A DNA stretch of 26,659 nt from an uncultured Lachnospiraceae bacterium (GTDB taxonomy: Bacteria; Bacillota; Clostridia; Lachnospirales; Lachnospiraceae), in assembly GCA_910588125.1 (NCBI GenBank), contig CAJUPI010000042.1, positions 1 through 26,659 on the forward strand. The letters are read 5' to 3'. The notes beneath the pieces are model-generated. The model was not told the origin of the DNA and made no database searches. It saw nothing but the letters and a program-made list of their open reading frames with translations. Positions 7,270 to 15,227 of the stretch are shown here, one piece after another. Numbering within the stretch: the first letter of the stretch is position 1; every line of letters begins with the position of its first letter. The position numbers were made by a program, and so were the translations under genes.

Positions 7270-8259
7270 TTATTCTTTTATCCGCGTAGTCCCGCCCTCT
7301 ACAAATGTCACCGGAAGGACTGTCATCTCCTGCACTGGCTCCTTGCGAATCCGGTGAATCACACTTTCTACCGCCGCCCTCGCCATGTCCTCCACTGGCT
7401 GGGCTATAGACGAAATCAGATAAGCCCCCCGATTCAGATGCCTCAGCCCGTCATGTCCAATCAGCTGCACCTCTTTGGGCACCTGGATATGCAAACGCCG
7501 CAACTGTTCGAGCACCGTAAGCCCCAGGCCGTCCGTGCTGGTATAAATCCCGTCAAATTCCAGTTTCCCGTCAATCATGTGCTCCCACAGATAATCATAA
7601 ATGTCTTCCGCGTTAAAACCGTCTGCGTCATCTCCCGAATCCATCACCTCATAGGCGAGTCCCCTCTCCTTGCATGCGGCGACAAACCCCGCCCCGCGCT
7701 TAAGTGTCTCACTGCTTAAGTGGGAACCGGACCGGATAAACAGAAGCCTTCTACTTTCCCTGGCAGCCAGTTCCTGTACCGCCAGCTCTCCTCCATGGAA
7801 GTTATCCGACGTCACACAGACGCTGTTCTCCAGATGCCGGGCAATCATCACTACCGGGGTATCACCTGCCTGAGAAAGTTCGGTGGTATTAAATGTAATA
7901 CCAAGAATTCCATCCACCTTATTCTGACGGGCCAGCTGCAGATAATAGGAATCCTTTTTTGCCTCATGCATGGACTGGCACAGAAACATGCGATAGCCGT
8001 ACCGATATAGCTCCTGTTCAATATAATAAACCAGGCATGCGAAAAACGGAGTCAGAATATCCGGTACGATCACAGCGACCGTATATGTATACGGAGTCTT
8101 TAGCCCCCGTGCATAATAGTTCATCTGATACCCCAGCCGCGCTACGGACTCCTCCACCTTGCGCTTATTTTCTTCGCTGACATGATGGCCATTAAGCACC
8201 TTGGATACGGTCCCCACTGCCACGCCTGCATCATTTGCCACATCCTTAATCGTTGCCAT
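7270..8259 (-). CDS. LacI/GalR-family transcriptional regulator
   Basis: A 329-aa sugar-responsive repressor. The N-terminal LacI headpiece is intact (IKDVANDAGVAVGTVSKVLN, residues 4-23, with hinge GYQMNYYARGLKT). It is followed by a periplasmic-binding-protein-like effector domain from VAVIVPDILTPFFA to the C-terminus. GGAG lies about 8 bases before the ATG. The gene has its own promoter (8308-8335). It sits between the sugar ABC operon and the peptide-type transporter. The TGAAACG-type operators at 11970 and 12091 are typical LacI-family sites and make the sugar ABC operon its most likely target (inference). Confidence 0.92.
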   Translation of the reverse strand: MATIKDVANDAGVAVGTVSKVLNGHHVSEENKRKVEESVARLGYQMNYYARGLKTPYTYTVAVIVPDILTPFFACLVYYIEQELYRYGYRMFLCQSMHEAKKDSYYLQLARQNKVDGILGITFNTTELSQAGDTPVVMIARHLENSVCVTSDNFHGGELAVQELAARESRRLLFIRSGSHLSSETLKRGAGFVAACKERGLAYEVMDSGDDADGFNAEDIYDYLWEHMIDGKLEFDGIYTSTDGLGLTVLEQLRRLHIQVPKEVQLIGHDGLRHLNRGAYLISSIAQPVEDMARAAVESVIHRIRKEPVQEMTVLPVTFVEGGTTRIKE

Positions 8260-8307
8260 AACATCTACTCCAAAAAGTTCAAATGATTGGTCTTTACCGT
8301 ACCATAA

Positions 8308-8335
8308 ATTATACCATCATTTTATTAAAATTCAA
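8308..8335 (-). promoter_or_regulatory. Promoter of the lacI-family gene
   Basis: On the minus strand TTGAAT (8330-8335), a 16-bp spacer and TATAAT (8308-8313), with TGG directly before the -10 giving an extended -10. It lies 49 bases upstream of the lacI start and about 95 bases downstream of element A3, so the insertion left this promoter intact. Confidence 0.75.
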
Positions 8336-8429
8336 CAATTTCCAGCATCATCTTCTTTCATACAGCCCTTCCCGCCACTGCTTTTGCCCGGCGGACAGCA
8401 AACAATCTCCACATCACGAATCACAGTAC

Positions 8430-8739
8430 CAATGTCATTCAGCTAATTTTCTCAAAAGATACGCCAGGGAAAAAGGAGCGGGAAGCGGCAGAAAATGGTC
8501 TGCTGCTTTTTCCGGTTTCGGGACCAAGAATTCCTAAAATCTCTGATTTTTGCGAAAATCGAAACGAAAATCCTCAAACTCGCTTCGCTCAGACAGAGCG
8601 GATTTTCGTTTCACCGCAAAACTCAGGGATTTAAGGACTTCTAAATCCCTGCAAAGTCAAAATCTGCAGACCATTTTCTGCCGCTTCCCGCTCCTTTTTC
8701 CCTGGCTGAGTATTCCCAGCGCTAAACTTAATAACATTG
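8430..8739. mobile_element. MITE-like palindromic element A (copy A3, 310 bp, inverted) with 10-bp target duplication
   Basis: The ends are inverted: AATGTCATTCAGCT at 8431-8444 and AACTTAATAACATT at 8725-8738. ATCACAGTAC (8420-8429) and ATCACAATAC (8740-8749) flank it, 9 of 10 identical, each one base from the AATG end exactly as in copy A1. A perfect 40-bp outer stem joins 8464-8503 to 8666-8705. The centre again holds GAAACGAAAA...TTTTCGTTTC around CTCGCTTCGCTC. Internal features show the opposite orientation to copies A1 and A2. It fills most of the 533-base gap between the lacI gene and the sugar permease gene. Confidence 0.87.
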
Positions 8740-8792
8740 ATCACAATACTTCCATCTCGTTATGCTGTTCCTCTGCTGCCGCCATGTCAATC

Positions 8793-9635
8793 TTAGTTTT
8801 TTGCTCCGGTAGAGGCAATTCCTGCCACATAGTATTTCTGTAATGCTAAAAAAATCGCCAGTACAGGAATCGTGACAATGGTAAGCCCCGCCATAACATT
8901 TCCGTAATTAATGGGGGAAATGCTGAACAAGCTGCTTAGCGCCATCTGAATGGTTTGTTTTGATGTGTCGGAAATTACCATAACCGGCCATACAAAATCA
9001 TTCCACAAAGCGATGAAGACCAGGATCGTAACCGTGGCATAAATAGGTTTGGCCAGGGGCATAATCAGTTGGAAAAAAATTCGCAGCGCGCTGGCGCCGT
9101 CCAGCTTTGCCGCTTCCTCAATGCTTTCCAGAATCCCCCAAAAATTCTGCCGGAACAGAAAAATATACATCGGGCTGGCAATGGCCGGCAAAATCAGGGC
9201 CAGATAGGAGTTAGAAAGCCCCATCTTGTAAATAATGGAAAACTGGGGCAGCATAACCGTCTGGGCAGGGATAACCATAACTGCAAGGAGCACAGAAAAA
9301 ATAATATCCTTCCCGGGAAATTTCAGCCGGGCAAAGGCATATCCTGCCATGGAATTGGCCACCAGCCCCAAAACAATCACCACCACAATATAGGAGAACG
9401 AATTTACCATAGCCTTAACCAGAGGGATTCTCTGCAGTACTTCGCGGTAATTAAAAAACACATCTGCTCTAAAAGAAGGCAGGAAAGCGCCGATTCCCGT
9501 AATGTCTGAAAAAATTCCGGCATCGTCTTTAAAGGAGCTGACCAGCATCCAGATCAAGGGAAACATAAAAACCAGAGCAATAACCGTGAGCATAATATAC
9601 ATCAGGATTATCCCTGATAAACGTTTATTTTTCAT
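8793..9635 (-). CDS. Sugar ABC transporter permease, MalG type
   Basis: A 280-aa inner-membrane subunit of a carbohydrate uptake (CUT1) importer. The first transmembrane segment (about 9-31) is followed by several more. The cytoplasmic EAA loop that docks on the ATPase is clear: EEAAKLDGAS at about 173-182, then a conserved MPLAKP. A strong AAAGGAGG site precedes the ATG. It lies 17 bases downstream of the partner permease and is the last gene of the operon, which stops just before element A3. No ATPase is encoded here; such systems usually borrow a shared MsmK/UgpC-type ATPase from elsewhere. Confidence 0.93.
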   Translation of the reverse strand: MKNKRLSGIILMYIMLTVIALVFMFPLIWMLVSSFKDDAGIFSDITGIGAFLPSFRADVFFNYREVLQRIPLVKAMVNSFSYIVVVIVLGLVANSMAGYAFARLKFPGKDIIFSVLLAVMVIPAQTVMLPQFSIIYKMGLSNSYLALILPAIASPMYIFLFRQNFWGILESIEEAAKLDGASALRIFFQLIMPLAKPIYATVTILVFIALWNDFVWPVMVISDTSKQTIQMALSSLFSISPINYGNVMAGLTIVTIPVLAIFLALQKYYVAGIASTGAKN

Positions 9636-9652
9636 TTCTTCCCTTTCCTCCT

Positions 9653-10552
9653 TTAGGCTTCATTTAGTTTTGAAGTAATCTTGTTCTGCACCAGGGTAAT
9701 AATAAGTACCATGACGGTGAACACCAGTGCCATAGCAGAACCGTAACCCATCTGATTATACTTAAATCCAGTCTGGTAAATTTCATAAACAATAGTCATA
9801 GTCGCATTCTGGGGACCGCCTGCAGTCATCATCATGGGCTGGATAATCAGCTGAAACGCCGACACAACAATATTCAAGGAAACGAATACAGCGATATTGC
9901 TTAAACCAGGAAGCGTGATATTCACAAACTGCTGAAACTTAGTCGCCCCGTCCACCTCTGCCGCCTCGTACAAATACAGGGGAATATCCTGTAAACCAGA
10001 GAGAAAAATCATCATCTGAAAACCGCAGCCCTGCCATGCCGAAAGCACCACAATACACAACATAGCTGTCTTCGGGTCATTTAAAAACTTATACGGCCCA
10101 AGCCCCAGATTTCCCAAGAGGGAATTTAAAAGGCCGTTATTGGGGTTGTAGATATAGGACCACAGAATTGAAACGACAACCAAGGACAGAACCGTGGGGG
10201 CAAAAAAGGCCATACGGTAAATGGAAATCCCTCTCAGCTTCCGGTTAATCAGCAGCGCCAGCCCAAGGGCAAGGCAGACCTGCAGCGGCACAACCAAGAT
10301 GACAAAAACGAAAGTATTCACAATGCTCTTCATAAATACCGTATCATTTGTCAATTTTATAAAATTTTTCAGCCCGACAAATTCTGTCTGGCCCGGTTTT
10401 AAAATATTATAATTGGTAAAGCTGTTTCCGATAGTCAGCATAAATGGTATAAGCAGGAAGACAAATAAAAGAATCACGGCCGGGCCAATAAAGAGCAGTC
10501 CGGTCAGGCTTTCCCTGCTCAATGTTTTCTTATTTCCAGTATTCGCAGACAT
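9653..10552 (-). CDS. Sugar ABC transporter permease, MalF type
   Basis: A 299-aa CUT1 permease. Hydrophobic segments begin at about residues 18-40 (GLLFIGPAVILLFVFLLIPF). The EAA loop EAAEVDGATKF at about 196-206 is followed by ITLPGLS. It forms a heterodimer with the MalG-type protein and receives sugar from the upstream lipoprotein. AGAGGG precedes the ATG. The 81-base gap from the binding-protein gene contains a 9-bp stem hairpin that may set the protein ratio within the operon. Confidence 0.93.
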   Translation of the reverse strand: MSANTGNKKTLSRESLTGLLFIGPAVILLFVFLLIPFMLTIGNSFTNYNILKPGQTEFVGLKNFIKLTNDTVFMKSIVNTFVFVILVVPLQVCLALGLALLINRKLRGISIYRMAFFAPTVLSLVVVSILWSYIYNPNNGLLNSLLGNLGLGPYKFLNDPKTAMLCIVVLSAWQGCGFQMMIFLSGLQDIPLYLYEAAEVDGATKFQQFVNITLPGLSNIAVFVSLNIVVSAFQLIIQPMMMTAGGPQNATMTIVYEIYQTGFKYNQMGYGSAMALVFTVMVLIITLVQNKITSKLNEA

Positions 10553-10585
10553 ATGTACCCTCTCTTTCCTTTTGATGTGCCCTTC

Positions 10586-10622
10586 TGCCCCATCTTCCTT
10601 TAAGAAATGGCACGATGGGGCA
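10586..10622 (-). promoter_or_regulatory. Intercistronic hairpin between binding-protein and permease genes
   Basis: TGCCCCATC (10586-10594 on the plus strand) is the exact inverse of GATGGGGCA (10614-10622), with a 19-nt loop. There is no long U-run, so it is not a strong terminator. Such hairpins after binding-protein genes often stabilise the upstream mRNA or attenuate permease expression (inference). Confidence 0.6.
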
Positions 10623-10633
10623 AAGGGAGCTTC

Positions 10634-11932
10634 TTATTCCGTATCGGTCTGGAAGTTATACTGTGCAACTGCCTGATCCAGGGCTTCCTTTACATCCATT
10701 CCGGTCAGGACATTTTGAACCGCAGTGGCAAACTGGTTGCTGGCTACAGCGTAATTTACCGATACGGGACGGGCCTTGGCCGTGTTGGTGAGCTGATATT
10801 GGAATACGCTTAAGGGTTCCTGTCCAAATTCGGCAATTTCAGAAAACGCCGACTGTCTTGACGGCGGCATGGAATTCGCCGCAAACATGCCGGCAGCAGC
10901 TTCCGTACTGGTCATAAAACGAACAAGCTCCGCAGCGCCTTTCTTTTTATTTTCCGCACATTGGCCGGAAACGGCAAATGTCCAGGAACCACAGGCAGAT
11001 ACCGCCTGGGAACCGCTGTCATATTTGGCCATCGGCATTAACCCCCAGTTGACATCCGGGAATTTTGCCAGGTTGGCTGGTTCCCATGCGCCGGTCAGAG
11101 CCATGGCTGCCTGCTTTAATTCAAAACTGTTCTCAGCCGGCGTCGCGCTGACATAACCATTATCTGCCATATCCTTAATCCAGGTAAGGACATTGACAGC
11201 CGCTTCTCCATTCATATACCCCTCGGCCAGCAGGCCATCCTCAGAAACAATGTTGCTGCCCTGGGACTGAATCAGCGGCAGGAAAAAATAGATGATGGTT
11301 TCGTCCTTTGCATCCAAAGACATGGTAATGCCAAAGCAATCATCGGTGGTCAGCTTCTTTGCCGCTTCTGTCAGCTCATCCAGCGTCCATGGATTTTCCG
11401 CTGTCGCAGGGGTGATACCGGCCGCCTCAAACATATCTTTATTGTAAAAAATGCCTACAGAAGAATCCATAGCTCCTAATGTGTACAGCTTGCCGTCATA
11501 CGTTCCCTGCTGAATAATGGACGGGTTAAAATCAGACAATTCCTCGCTGGTGAAATATTCGTCGATGGGAACGATAGCACCCGCATCCGCATACTGGGCC
11601 ACCGTAACGCCGTCTACTGTAAATACATCCGGAAGGCCGCCGTTGGAAATTGCCGCATTTATCTTGTCATCATAGCCGCCGGCATCGCCGGAACGGGCGA
11701 TTTGAGACAAGGTCGCATGATATTGTCCGGCATACTTCTCATTAAATTCCCCGATGAGTTTGGCGTAAAGCTTTCCTTCATCGGAGCTTTCTGTCTCATG
11801 CACCCAGATAGTCAGTTCTACGGAACCGTCCGCTGCGGTTTCCGCTTCTGCCTGGGGCTTGCTCCCGCATCCGGCAATCAGGGACACGGCCAGACTTCCC
11901 GCCAATAACAGGCTTAATACGTTTTTCTTCAT
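10634..11932 (-). CDS. Family 1 sugar-binding lipoprotein (CUT1 ABC transporter)
   Basis: A 432-aa lipoprotein with signal peptide and lipobox IAGC (Cys22). The body has the family 1 solute-binding layout: LTIWVHETESSDEGKLY near the N-terminus, GIFYNKDMFEAAGI at about 162-175, NPWTLDELTEAAKKL and, later, WEPANLAKFPDVNWG. The likely ligand is an oligosaccharide, which fits the sucrose genes next door, but specificity cannot be read. CGGAGGAAAG lies 6 bases upstream of the ATG. It is the first gene of the binding protein-MalF-MalG operon, driven by a perfect consensus promoter carrying two operators. Confidence 0.92.
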   Translation of the reverse strand: MKKNVLSLLLAGSLAVSLIAGCGSKPQAEAETAADGSVELTIWVHETESSDEGKLYAKLIGEFNEKYAGQYHATLSQIARSGDAGGYDDKINAAISNGGLPDVFTVDGVTVAQYADAGAIVPIDEYFTSEELSDFNPSIIQQGTYDGKLYTLGAMDSSVGIFYNKDMFEAAGITPATAENPWTLDELTEAAKKLTTDDCFGITMSLDAKDETIIYFFLPLIQSQGSNIVSEDGLLAEGYMNGEAAVNVLTWIKDMADNGYVSATPAENSFELKQAAMALTGAWEPANLAKFPDVNWGLMPMAKYDSGSQAVSACGSWTFAVSGQCAENKKKGAAELVRFMTSTEAAAGMFAANSMPPSRQSAFSEIAEFGQEPLSVFQYQLTNTAKARPVSVNYAVASNQFATAVQNVLTGMDVKEALDQAVAQYNFQTDTE

Positions 11933-11969
11933 CTTTCTTTCCTCCGTTTTTAATTGTTAATTCTTTATA

Positions 11970-11981
11970 TGAAACGTTTCA
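11970..11981. promoter_or_regulatory. LacI-family operator, perfect palindrome TGAAACGTTTCA
   Basis: A perfect 12-bp palindrome with a central CG, about 38 bases upstream of the binding-protein start codon and well downstream of the predicted transcription start. Together with the site at 12091-12102 (centres 121 bp apart) it could support repression by looping (inference). At 12 bp it is two bases shorter than a standard CcpA cre site, which favours the local LacI protein. Confidence 0.75.
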
Positions 11982-12090
11982 CGCTTCAAGCTTTTAAATG
12001 CATCTCTTCTGGCAAAAAGCCGAATCCAGATAACGCTGTCACAGGCGGCTGCTCTATATTCCAGAAAAGATGCACAAAAATTATATGATA

Positions 12091-12102
12091 TGAAACGATT
12101 CA
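12091..12102. promoter_or_regulatory. LacI-family operator TGAAACGATTCA at the transcription start
   Basis: One base from a perfect palindrome and the same motif as 11970-11981. It begins 11 bases downstream of the -10 box, so a bound repressor would cover the start site and block the sugar ABC operon. Confidence 0.78.
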
Positions 12103-12113
12103 ACTTGTGTTTT

Positions 12114-12142
12114 ATTATAACTGCAACAAAATAAATTGTCAA
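12114..12142 (-). promoter_or_regulatory. Perfect consensus sigma-A promoter of the sugar ABC operon
   Basis: On the minus strand TTGACA (12137-12142), a 17-bp spacer and TATAAT (12114-12119). It predicts a 5' untranslated region of about 170 nt before the binding-protein start at 11932. An ideal promoter with an overlapping operator suggests a fully repressible, sugar-induced operon. Confidence 0.9.
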
Positions 12143-12194
12143 CATATTTTTACTGATTTTTCAAGGCATTTTACCCCTTGGAACCTGGATTTCC

Positions 12195-13028
12195 TTAAAA
12201 CTCCACTTTCATCCCGTCATAGGCGGCAAGCATGCCATGCTCCGCGGCAAACGCCTCCAAATCCCCGTGGGTCATCCCCCCATTATGGGAAAAATGGTTT
12301 ATCACCTTTACCGTATTCCCGTCGATACATCCCTTTTCCTCCAGGCGCCGGGCAAACTCCACATCATCCATAAGCCCCATATGATAGCCGTCTGTCTTTT
12401 GCTTCCCCATAGTGGCGTCCAAGGAAATCAGGCTGTACTTGTGGCCGCAAATGCACTCCCAGGCTTCCTGGCTTAAATTCATCCCCGTGTCATGGCCATA
12501 TAGCAGGCAGGCCCCGTCCTTCTCAATAATGTAAATGAGGCAAGTCTCCCGCTTGTCATGATCTGCCGGCACAGGAGTAATGTGATATCCCTGGGCGTCA
12601 AAATCTTCAAACGGCTTCAAACGGATAAACTTAACACTGTCATCAAGAGGATGTACTTTAAACCGGTCAATCAATACCGCGTCATAGAACGCCTTTTCCA
12701 CCGCCTCATTGCCGTATACCGACAGCTTCCCCTTGGCATTGTGTCCGAAATGCTCGTGACGGTGGATCAACTCCACCGGAAAAAAGTGATCCATATGGGA
12801 ATGAGTAATCAGCAAATGCTGAATCTGTCCCAGATTTAAGGAATACTTCAGAGCGTGAGTATAAGTATCCGGCGGAAAATCAATGAGAATGGTCCCGTCG
12901 ATCATGGACTGAGTCCTGGTTCTGAGATCCTTCCCCCCTGCCTCTCTCGCCCTGTGGCATATATCACAGTCACAGAAAAGGGCCGGCCATCCTTCCGCTG
13001 CCGCTGTTCCCAAATATTGAATCTCCAT
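12195..13028 (-). CDS. PhnP-like metallo-beta-lactamase-fold hydrolase
   Basis: A 277-aa cytosolic metallohydrolase. The metal site motif HSHMDH is at 76-81, with further candidate ligands in PADHD (about 154-158), GHDTG (about 173-177) and NHFSHNGG near the C-terminus. An N-terminal C-x-C-x2-C cluster (Cys19, Cys21, Cys24) matches the structural zinc site of PhnP, the phosphoribosyl cyclic phosphate phosphodiesterase. A cyclic phosphodiester is therefore a reasonable substrate class, but no other phn gene is present. GGAGGAATT precedes the ATG. It follows the PTS gene by 162 bases and may be its distal operon partner. Its role next to sucrose genes is unknown. Confidence 0.85.
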   Translation of the reverse strand: MEIQYLGTAAAEGWPALFCDCDICHRAREAGGKDLRTRTQSMIDGTILIDFPPDTYTHALKYSLNLGQIQHLLITHSHMDHFFPVELIHRHEHFGHNAKGKLSVYGNEAVEKAFYDAVLIDRFKVHPLDDSVKFIRLKPFEDFDAQGYHITPVPADHDKRETCLIYIIEKDGACLLYGHDTGMNLSQEAWECICGHKYSLISLDATMGKQKTDGYHMGLMDDVEFARRLEEKGCIDGNTVKVINHFSHNGGMTHGDLEAFAAEHGMLAAYDGMKVEF

Positions 13029-13072
13029 AATTCCTCCGTTCTGCTCATTATCTGGACATGCCCTATCTCCCT

Positions 13073-13148
13073 CTGCCGGGCTGACACGAATTTATGCCAT
13101 ACATAGTTTGCCTTGCCCGGCCGCAATCTTTTGCTGCCGGGCCGACAC
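13073..13148. repeat. Short direct and inverted GC-rich repeats between scrA-like and PhnP-like genes
   Basis: CTGCCGGGCTGACAC (13073-13087) and CTGCCGGGCCGACAC (13134-13148) are direct repeats matching at 14 of 15 bases. Between them, GCCCGGC can pair with the GCCGGGC inside the second repeat, so a small hairpin is possible. No U-run follows, so a terminator is not supported. This is the only notable content of the 162-base gap. Confidence 0.45.
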
Positions 13149-13190
13149 TTCCTTGCAGCAGAGAAAGCTAAGCCATATTCCAATAATTCA

Positions 13191-15131
13191 CTATGATGTA
13201 GTCAATATCTTATCCAGTTGTTTCACATCACCGGTTTTTACCAGCTCCACATGGTTTGGCGCAGGAACAAGCACTGCCGTAGTCAAATCATAGCCAGCTT
13301 CCTTTATGGCGTCCATATCAAATTCCAGCAGCCTGTCTCCGGCCTTCACCTTGTCTCCGGATTGTTTCAGGGGGGTAAAATATTTCCCCTGCAGCTCCAC
13401 GGTGTTAACTCCCACATGAATCAAAATCTCCATCCCGTCATCACTGACCAAGCCAATGGCGTGTTTTGTATCAAAGAACATAGAGATCTGGCCGTCAAAG
13501 GGCGCAACCACTTCCCCTTTTGCCGGAATGATGCCCACGCCTTCCCCCACAACGCCTGCCGCAAAGGTGGCGTCCTTGATCTCCGTGTGAGGTATGGCTG
13601 TCCCCTCAACCGGTGCGTAGACGCATCCCGGCTCTGTCTCTATCCTTATTGCCGGCTTATCTTCTGCTTTCGATACTGCCTTGCCCGCTTTTTTCTGTTT
13701 GTTTTCCTTCTGTCCCAGAACCTTCCCCAAAAACATGGTTGCCCCAAAAGCACATATGATGGCAATGGCCATTGAAACCATAAACTGCACCATGCAATCG
13801 GGCCGGATGCAGATAACCCCAATCACCCCGCACGGTCCCTGGGAAACAGATAAGACATGCATTATAGTGGCGTAGGCAGCCCCTATGCCTCCTCCAATCA
13901 AGGCACCATAGAAAGGATATCGCAGTTTCAGGTTTACACCAAAGATAGCCGGCTCCGTAATCCCCAGCATGGAAGAAATACCGGATGCCGAGGCCATGCT
14001 TCTCATCTTCGGATCATTCTTTGACTTGCACATAACCGCCAGCGCAGCAGCGCCCTGAGCACAGTTAGCAGCCGCCACCACAGCGAAGGTAGGGGAACCT
14101 CCCAGGGTTCCAATATTGGCAAGAATCTGAGTCTCCGCCGTCACTAGGCTGTGATGCATGCCCGTAATCACCAGAAGCGGATAGGTAACCCCGTAAATCA
14201 GTCCGCCAAGAGCCCCAAGGTCAAAAAACAGCCACATCACCGCGTTGGTCATCATATCGCCCACGCCTCTCATCACCGGGCCTATAAACAAAAAGGTCAA
14301 TGCCCCTGCAAGAAGGACGGACAAAAGAGGTGTCACAATATTGTCCAGCATGGCGGGAACCACTTTCCGCAGCCGCTTTTCAATCACTGCCAGACAGAAT
14401 GCCGCAGCGATTACCGGCAACACCGTCCCCTGATATCCTACTTTTGCCACGGAAAGCCCGAAAATATGCCAGTAGGGAACGGTCCCGTCCAAAAGTGCCT
14501 GACCGTATCCATAGCCATTCATCAAATCCGGGTGAATCATAATGGCTCCCATGACAGCTCCCAAAATGGGAGTGGCGCCGAAAATCTTCGCGGCCGAAAA
14601 TCCAATAAGCACCGGCAAAAACGTAAATCCTGCATTGGAAAACAGATTCACCATTTCTGCCACATCTCTGATGGCCGGAAATGCTTCCACAAGAGATTTG
14701 CCGGAGACAAACATCCCCTGAGCAGTGAGAATATTATTAATGCCCATCAAAAGTCCGGATGCCACCAAAGCAGGCAGAATAGGGACGAATACATCCGCAA
14801 GAGTCTTCAATAGCTTCTGCACCGGATTCATCTTCCTGGCAGCCTGCTGTTTCAACTCTTCCTTTGTCATCTCTGTGATATGGGCGATAGCTATAAATTC
14901 CGCGTACACCTTGTTGACAATCCCTGTTCCCAGAATAATCTGGAACTGGCCGCCATTGTTAAAATTTCCTTTTACCAGTTCAATTTTCTCCAGGGCGTCC
15001 AAATCCACCTGCGAATCATCTTTTAAGACAAGCCGAAGCCTGGTGGCGCAGTGGGCAGCGCTGACAATATTGCCTTCTCCTCCCACGCAGCCTAAAATTT
15101 CCTGGGCGGCTTTTCTATATGCCTCTTCCAT
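13191..15131 (-). CDS. scrA-like: Sucrose-type PTS transporter subunit EIIBCA
   Basis: A 646-aa three-domain permease of the glucose-sucrose PTS superfamily that imports and phosphorylates its sugar. Domain order: EIIB (residues about 1-85, phospho-Cys28 in AAHCATRLRL); EIIC membrane domain (about 105-465, with GITEPAIFGVNLKLRYPF); linker rich in Lys/Ala; then EIIA of the glucose type (about 490-646, active His572 in EILIHVGVNTV and auxiliary His557 in KHAIGL). The GH32 hydrolase 96 bases upstream points to sucrose, giving sucrose-6-phosphate inside the cell; a beta-glucoside or trehalose permease is less likely. AGGAGGAGG precedes the ATG. The 162-base gap downstream leads to the PhnP-like gene. 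Confidence 0.92.
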   Translation of the reverse strand: MEEAYRKAAQEILGCVGGEGNIVSAAHCATRLRLVLKDDSQVDLDALEKIELVKGNFNNGGQFQIILGTGIVNKVYAEFIAIAHITEMTKEELKQQAARKMNPVQKLLKTLADVFVPILPALVASGLLMGINNILTAQGMFVSGKSLVEAFPAIRDVAEMVNLFSNAGFTFLPVLIGFSAAKIFGATPILGAVMGAIMIHPDLMNGYGYGQALLDGTVPYWHIFGLSVAKVGYQGTVLPVIAAAFCLAVIEKRLRKVVPAMLDNIVTPLLSVLLAGALTFLFIGPVMRGVGDMMTNAVMWLFFDLGALGGLIYGVTYPLLVITGMHHSLVTAETQILANIGTLGGSPTFAVVAAANCAQGAAALAVMCKSKNDPKMRSMASASGISSMLGITEPAIFGVNLKLRYPFYGALIGGGIGAAYATIMHVLSVSQGPCGVIGVICIRPDCMVQFMVSMAIAIICAFGATMFLGKVLGQKENKQKKAGKAVSKAEDKPAIRIETEPGCVYAPVEGTAIPHTEIKDATFAAGVVGEGVGIIPAKGEVVAPFDGQISMFFDTKHAIGLVSDDGMEILIHVGVNTVELQGKYFTPLKQSGDKVKAGDRLLEFDMDAIKEAGYDLTTAVLVPAPNHVELVKTGDVKQLDKILTTS

Positions 15132-15227
15132 GTTCCTCCTCCTTTTTGTTTCCTTGCTGTTGTTTTAAATCTTTTTGAGCTATTCGCCCATACCAGGAGA
15201 TAAAATCCCGTCCAAAAGCTCCATCGG

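Noticed and set aside
8550..8843. Open frame with MRKSKRK start across element A3 (and the like frame at 3287-3520) as a real gene
   Set aside because: It starts at TTG without a ribosome binding site, lies wholly or mostly in the palindrome and recurs because the DNA recurs; kept only as a low-interest observation.
11970..12102. CcpA cre sites upstream of the sugar ABC operon
   Set aside because: The palindromes are 12 bp, two bases shorter than the usual 14-bp cre; a local LacI-family site fits better, though CcpA binding is not excluded.
12902..13183. 93-residue frame between the PhnP-like and PTS genes
   Set aside because: It overlaps the PhnP-like gene start in another frame, covers the GC-rich short repeats and resembles no family.
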